A model generated the notes under the pieces. That model made no database searches. It saw only the letters and a list, made by a program, of their open reading frames with translations, and was not told where the DNA came from. A program made the translations under genes and the position numbers. Shown piece by piece: positions 5,039 to 7,503 of a stretch of 7,503 nucleotides of DNA (position 1 is its first letter; every line of letters begins with the position of its first letter). Location of the stretch: positions 1 through 7,503 of the forward strand of contig CAKRVQ010000048.1 in the NCBI GenBank assembly GCA_934408795.1, read 5' to 3'. Source of the stretch: an uncultured Eubacteriales bacterium. GTDB lineage: Bacteria > Bacillota > Clostridia > Oscillospirales > Acutalibacteraceae.

Positions 5039-5825
5039 TCTGAAAAAGAGCTTCGGAAAAAACGAGGTCCTGAAAGGTATAACGACCACCGTTAACGAAG
5101 GTGAAAAAATAGCGGTCATAGGTCCCTCGGGAAGCGGAAAGTCTACATTTCTGCGCTGCCTGAACTGTATGGAGGACCCTACCTCCGGCACCATTATGTT
5201 TGAGGGCGAAAACCTCGTTGATATGAAGGTGGACATAAACAAGCACCGCCGCCATATGGGAATGGTATTCCAGCAGTTCAATCTGTTCAACAACAAAACG
5301 GTCATTCAGAATATAACAATGGCTCCGCTTACCATCAGGCTGAGAGCCACCCGGAAGCAAAGATTTTTCAATGCCGTCGCAGGGATCTTCAGAAAGGGCC
5401 GCAGCGATGTCAAATCCGCCCGCACAATAAAAAAAGAAGAGTATGAGTATGCGCACAAGCTCCTCGCCCGTATAGGACTTGAGGATAAGGCGGACAAATA
5501 TCCGTCGACCCTCTCGGGCGGACAAAAGCAGCGTATCGCCATAATAAGGGCGCTTGCAATGAATCCGAAGGTCATCCTTTTTGATGAGCCCACCAGCGCG
5601 CTCGATCCCGAAATGGTCGGAGAGGTCCTCGCGCTTATAAAAGAGCTTGCCGACGAGGGTATGACAATGGTCATCGTTACCCACGAAATGGGTTTTGCGA
5701 GAGAGGTCGCCGATAGAATCCTGTTTATGGATGACGGAGTGATCGCGGCATCGGGCACTCCCGAGGAAATATTCGAAAACCCGCAGAATCCGCGACTGAA
5801 ACTCTTCTTGAGCAAGGTGTTGTAG
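5022..5825 (+). CDS. Amino acid ABC transporter ATP-binding protein (GlnQ/HisP type) with an extra loop
   Basis: Cytoplasmic ATPase that powers the importer, 267 residues from a GTG start. Every catalytic motif is intact: Walker [10 protein letters not shown] (34-42), Q-loop VFQQFNLF (82-89), signature LSGGQKQR (164-171), Walker B VILFDEP (184-190), D-loop SALD (192-195) and H-loop THEMGF (220-225). It ends with the family-typical [19 protein letters not shown]. It is about 25 residues longer than the usual ~240. The excess is a basic stretch at about 108-136 ([20 protein letters not shown] and following) between the Q-loop and the helical domain leading to the signature motif; relatives normally have only a short turn and a KKEEA-like helix there. 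The stop TAG at 5823 leaves 93 bases to the convergent spoIVB stop. Last gene of the operon; ligand specificity comes from the binding protein. Confidence 0.95.
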   Translation: MIDIIDLKKSFGKNEVLKGITTTVNEGEKIAVIGPSGSGKSTFLRCLNCMEDPTSGTIMFEGENLVDMKVDINKHRRHMGMVFQQFNLFNNKTVIQNITMAPLTIRLRATRKQRFFNAVAGIFRKGRSDVKSARTIKKEEYEYAHKLLARIGLEDKADKYPSTLSGGQKQRIAIIRALAMNPKVILFDEPTSALDPEMVGEVLALIKELADEGMTMVIVTHEMGFAREVADRILFMDDGVIAASGTPEEIFENPQNPRLKLFLSKVL

Positions 5826-5872
5826 CAAGAAACAAGCGGATAAAAAACAAAAGGTTTAAGAAAACAGATCAC

Positions 5873-5912
5873 AAAAAAGTGAAGGGTCGCGGCATGAATG
5901 CCGCGACCCTTC
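5873..5912 (-). terminator. Intrinsic terminator of the spoIVB-like gene
   Basis: A 14-bp perfect stem (5881-5894 with 5899-5912, arms GAAGGGTCGCGGCA and TGCCGCGACCCTTC, loop TGAA on the plus strand) lies 6 bases past the stop. On the minus strand it is followed by AC and then six T. In the plus direction the tail is CGTGGG, so it suits the spoIVB-like transcript far better than the ABC operon. The 56 bases after the ATPase stop show no other hairpin. Confidence 0.88.
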
Positions 5913-5918
5913 CGTGGG

Positions 5919-7163
5919 TCAGGATGCTTTTCCGTTCACCGACTTTGCGCGCCTTGCTTCGTTCAGCATGCTTTCGGCAAAGACCGCGTAGCCTCTCGCC
6001 GTGTCATTTACAAAAACATGGGTGACCGCGCCGACAAGTCTTCCGTTCTGAATAACGGGACTTCCGCTCATTCCCTGAACGATCCCGCCTGCCGTGTTCA
6101 GAAGCCGCTCATCGGTGATCCTTATCACCATACTTTGCGAGCCCGCGTTGTCTTTAAGACAGATTTTTTCTATCATACAATCAAAAAACTCGGCACCGGA
6201 ATCCGAAATCGTTGTGAGAACCTGAGCATATCCCGCAGAGACCTGCTGCTTCAGCGCAACGGGGTAGAGGCGGTCGGTTGCATACACCGACTTTGTCGTG
6301 CCGTACACGCCGATCGCTGAGTTGAGCAGAATATCTCCCGAAAAGCCGGAGACAAATCTCCCTTGCAGCTCTCCCGGATTTCCGTTCGTGCTTTTCTTAA
6401 TGCCGAGTATCTCCGAGCCGACCAGCTCACCCGAGAGAAGAGGAACAAGCTCTCCCGTTGTGCGGTCGGTAATTCCGTGACCGAGACCTCCCGTAACTCC
6501 CGAGGTCGGGTCATAAAAGGTCAGGGTGCCTATCCCCGCCGAACTGTCCCTGACCCAAAGACCGATCCTGTAACATTTTTCACTCTTTGAATAAGCAGGT
6601 GTCAATGATGTTTTGATCTCCTTTTCGTTGCGCCGCAGCACAACGGTAACACACGAATTTCCGCAGTCGGATACCGCGGAGGAGACCTCTCCGTTTGTTG
6701 TGACCTTAATTCCGTTTATCGAAACCAGTACATCTCCGATCTCAATTCCCGCATTCTTTGAGGGGTTGACGTTGCCTTCGGGTGAGTCCACATCGCTCAT
6801 TCCGACTACCATAACGCCGTCGGAATATATTTTTATACCGAAGGGTTCGCCGAGCACCTGTACTTCGCTCTCCTCAACTTTTGTGACGGTCGCTTTTCCT
6901 ACGGGGAAAATTCCGAATAACATCATATCCGCCCGATATTCTTTTTCCCGACCTGTCAGATTCAACTGAGCCTCGTTTGTTTTGTCGGATATCACGGTAC
7001 GAACCGGAAACAAGCCCGATACGAGCAGATCCGCACTGTCGGTATAGGATATTGTCGAGGGTAGATTTACCGACAGATACCAGAACGAGAAAAACAGCAA
7101 GCTGCTGCACACGGCAAGCGCAGCGCAAAGCGGTGCCAAGATCTTTTTACACTTTCGTTGCAT
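5919..7163 (-). CDS. spoIVB: SpoIVB-like S55 serine peptidase with PDZ domain
   Basis: 414 residues, close to the 426 of Bacillus subtilis SpoIVB. ATG at 7163-7161 follows GAAGGAAG (7176-7169) at 5-base spacing. Residues 8-31 form one hydrophobic membrane anchor. A PDZ domain spans about 105-190 (FGIKIYSDGVMVVGMSDV ... AGIEIGDVLVSINGIKV). The peptidase part contains GIGTLTFYDP (210-219), GLGHGITD with His229, IRITD with Asp351, and GIVQGMSGSP with Ser366. The Asp-Ser distance of 15 matches Asp363/Ser378 of B. subtilis. QNGRLVGAVTHVFVNDTARGYAVF (372-395) is the family hallmark. In Bacillus the protein is made in the forespore, crosses to the intermembrane space and cleaves SpoIVFA to activate pro-sigma-K processing. 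In Clostridia, where SpoIVFA is often absent, its role is less settled. Convergent with the ABC operon and closed by its own terminator. Confidence 0.95.
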   Translation of the reverse strand: MQRKCKKILAPLCAALAVCSSLLFFSFWYLSVNLPSTISYTDSADLLVSGLFPVRTVISDKTNEAQLNLTGREKEYRADMMLFGIFPVGKATVTKVEESEVQVLGEPFGIKIYSDGVMVVGMSDVDSPEGNVNPSKNAGIEIGDVLVSINGIKVTTNGEVSSAVSDCGNSCVTVVLRRNEKEIKTSLTPAYSKSEKCYRIGLWVRDSSAGIGTLTFYDPTSGVTGGLGHGITDRTTGELVPLLSGELVGSEILGIKKSTNGNPGELQGRFVSGFSGDILLNSAIGVYGTTKSVYATDRLYPVALKQQVSAGYAQVLTTISDSGAEFFDCMIEKICLKDNAGSQSMVIRITDERLLNTAGGIVQGMSGSPVIQNGRLVGAVTHVFVNDTARGYAVFAESMLNEARRAKSVNGKAS

Positions 7164-7420
7164 TGCTACTTCCTTCTTTTCGCTTTGTTTTTTCAGCCTG
7201 CCGAATTATTATTGCCGCAACATTATAAAAACGGCGAATGTAATTTTTGGATAGGCGAACGATAATAAATCCGAACCGGCCTAAACCGGTGTATTTTCAC
7301 TTGTCGTCTTTATAAGGCGGGAGCCTTATTTGCATCCTCCGCATAAAAATCCGTACAAAAAGTCCAGTCATTTTAGGTCGCGGATTTTTTCGATAACGGA
7401 TTTTTTGCAGTGCAAGGCAT
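7164..7420. other. Upstream region of spoIVB; no gene seen
   Basis: Directly upstream of spoIVB the minus strand has TATAAT (7227-7222) about 59 bases before the ATG, without a clear -35. I found no convincing sigma-F/sigma-G promoter pair, although this family is normally forespore-expressed. Small stems occur at 7275-7290 (ACCGG/CCGGT) and 7312-7329 (ATAAGGC-GGGA-GCCTTAT). CGGATTTTTT is repeated at 7381-7390 and 7397-7406, and AAAAATCCG (7345-7353) is inverted to it. Translation on both strands is broken by stops except for short frames. Confidence 0.4.
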
Positions 7421-7448
7421 AAAACACAGTTAATCCTTTCGGATTAAC
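7421..7448 (-). terminator. Possible terminator of a minus-strand gene lying beyond the window
   Basis: On the minus strand GTTAATCC-GAAA-GGATTAAC (7448-7429) is an 8-bp stem with a GNRA-type tetraloop, followed by TGTGTTTT (7428-7421). It would end a gene located past 7503. A 6-bp stem TGCGGA-AAA-TCCGCA (7468-7482) lies beside it. Confidence 0.4.
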
Positions 7449-7503
7449 GAGGATTTTAACGCGGCAATGCGGAAAATCCGCAGCGAAAAAACTGATTCGG
7501 ATT

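Noticed and set aside
4992..5828. 278-codon minus-strand open frame opposite the ATPase
   Set aside because: It is antisense to an intact ATPase with all motifs, has no family resemblance and no RBS; treated as a shadow.
7375..7502. Minus-strand stop-free stretch that could be the C-terminus of an upstream gene
   Set aside because: About 40 codons with no recognisable motif, overlapping a terminator-like hairpin; too short to support without sequence beyond the window.

Overview
The window looks like chromosomal DNA from a spore-forming Clostridia bacterium, most plausibly an Oscillospiraceae/Ruminococcaceae-type gut organism. This rests on a spoIVB-type sporulation protease, a diderm-independent lipoprotein ABC uptake operon, sigma-A-like promoters with AT-rich -10 boxes, GGAGG-type ribosome binding sites, and a plant-polysaccharide-type glycoside hydrolase. 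The taxonomic guess is inference; no marker gene for placement is present.

Layout. (1) Positions 2-1099 (+): 3' part of a clan GH-A glycoside hydrolase, GH39-like, whose start lies outside the window. (2) About 1100-2499: roughly 1.4 kb without a convincing gene. It is visibly richer in G+C than the flanking genes and is packed with hairpins, direct repeats and inverted repeats. (3) 2500-2730 (-): a 76-residue conserved-looking small protein with its own promoter and RBS. (4) About 2790-3200: a second non-coding stretch holding a long imperfect hairpin and a heptanucleotide tandem repeat. (5) 3325-5825 (+): a three-gene polar amino acid ABC importer operon (lipoprotein binding protein, membrane permease, ATPase) behind a near-consensus promoter that carries two palindromes. 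(6) 5919-7163 (-): spoIVB-like S55 peptidase with a PDZ domain, convergent with the transporter and ending in a strong intrinsic terminator. (7) 7164-7503: upstream region of spoIVB, with several hairpins and repeated CGGATTTTTT motifs.

How the genes work together. The three ABC genes form a complete importer: the lipoprotein captures an amino acid outside the membrane, one permease type (probably a homodimer) forms the channel, and the ATPase drives it. The binding protein is the most unusual item. Its segment matching the usual C-terminal end of the fold lies at the N-terminus, directly after the lipoprotein linker, and the chain ends where that segment would normally begin. It therefore reads as a circular permutation of the SBP_bac_3 fold. 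The SpoIVB-like protein belongs to the sporulation programme (intermembrane signalling to sigma-K in Bacillus) and is functionally unrelated to the importer. The two repeat-rich blocks look like accumulations of structured intergenic elements rather than decayed genes. Two hairpin pairs in the larger block keep their pairing while changing sequence, which suggests structure matters or that the elements spread as structured units.
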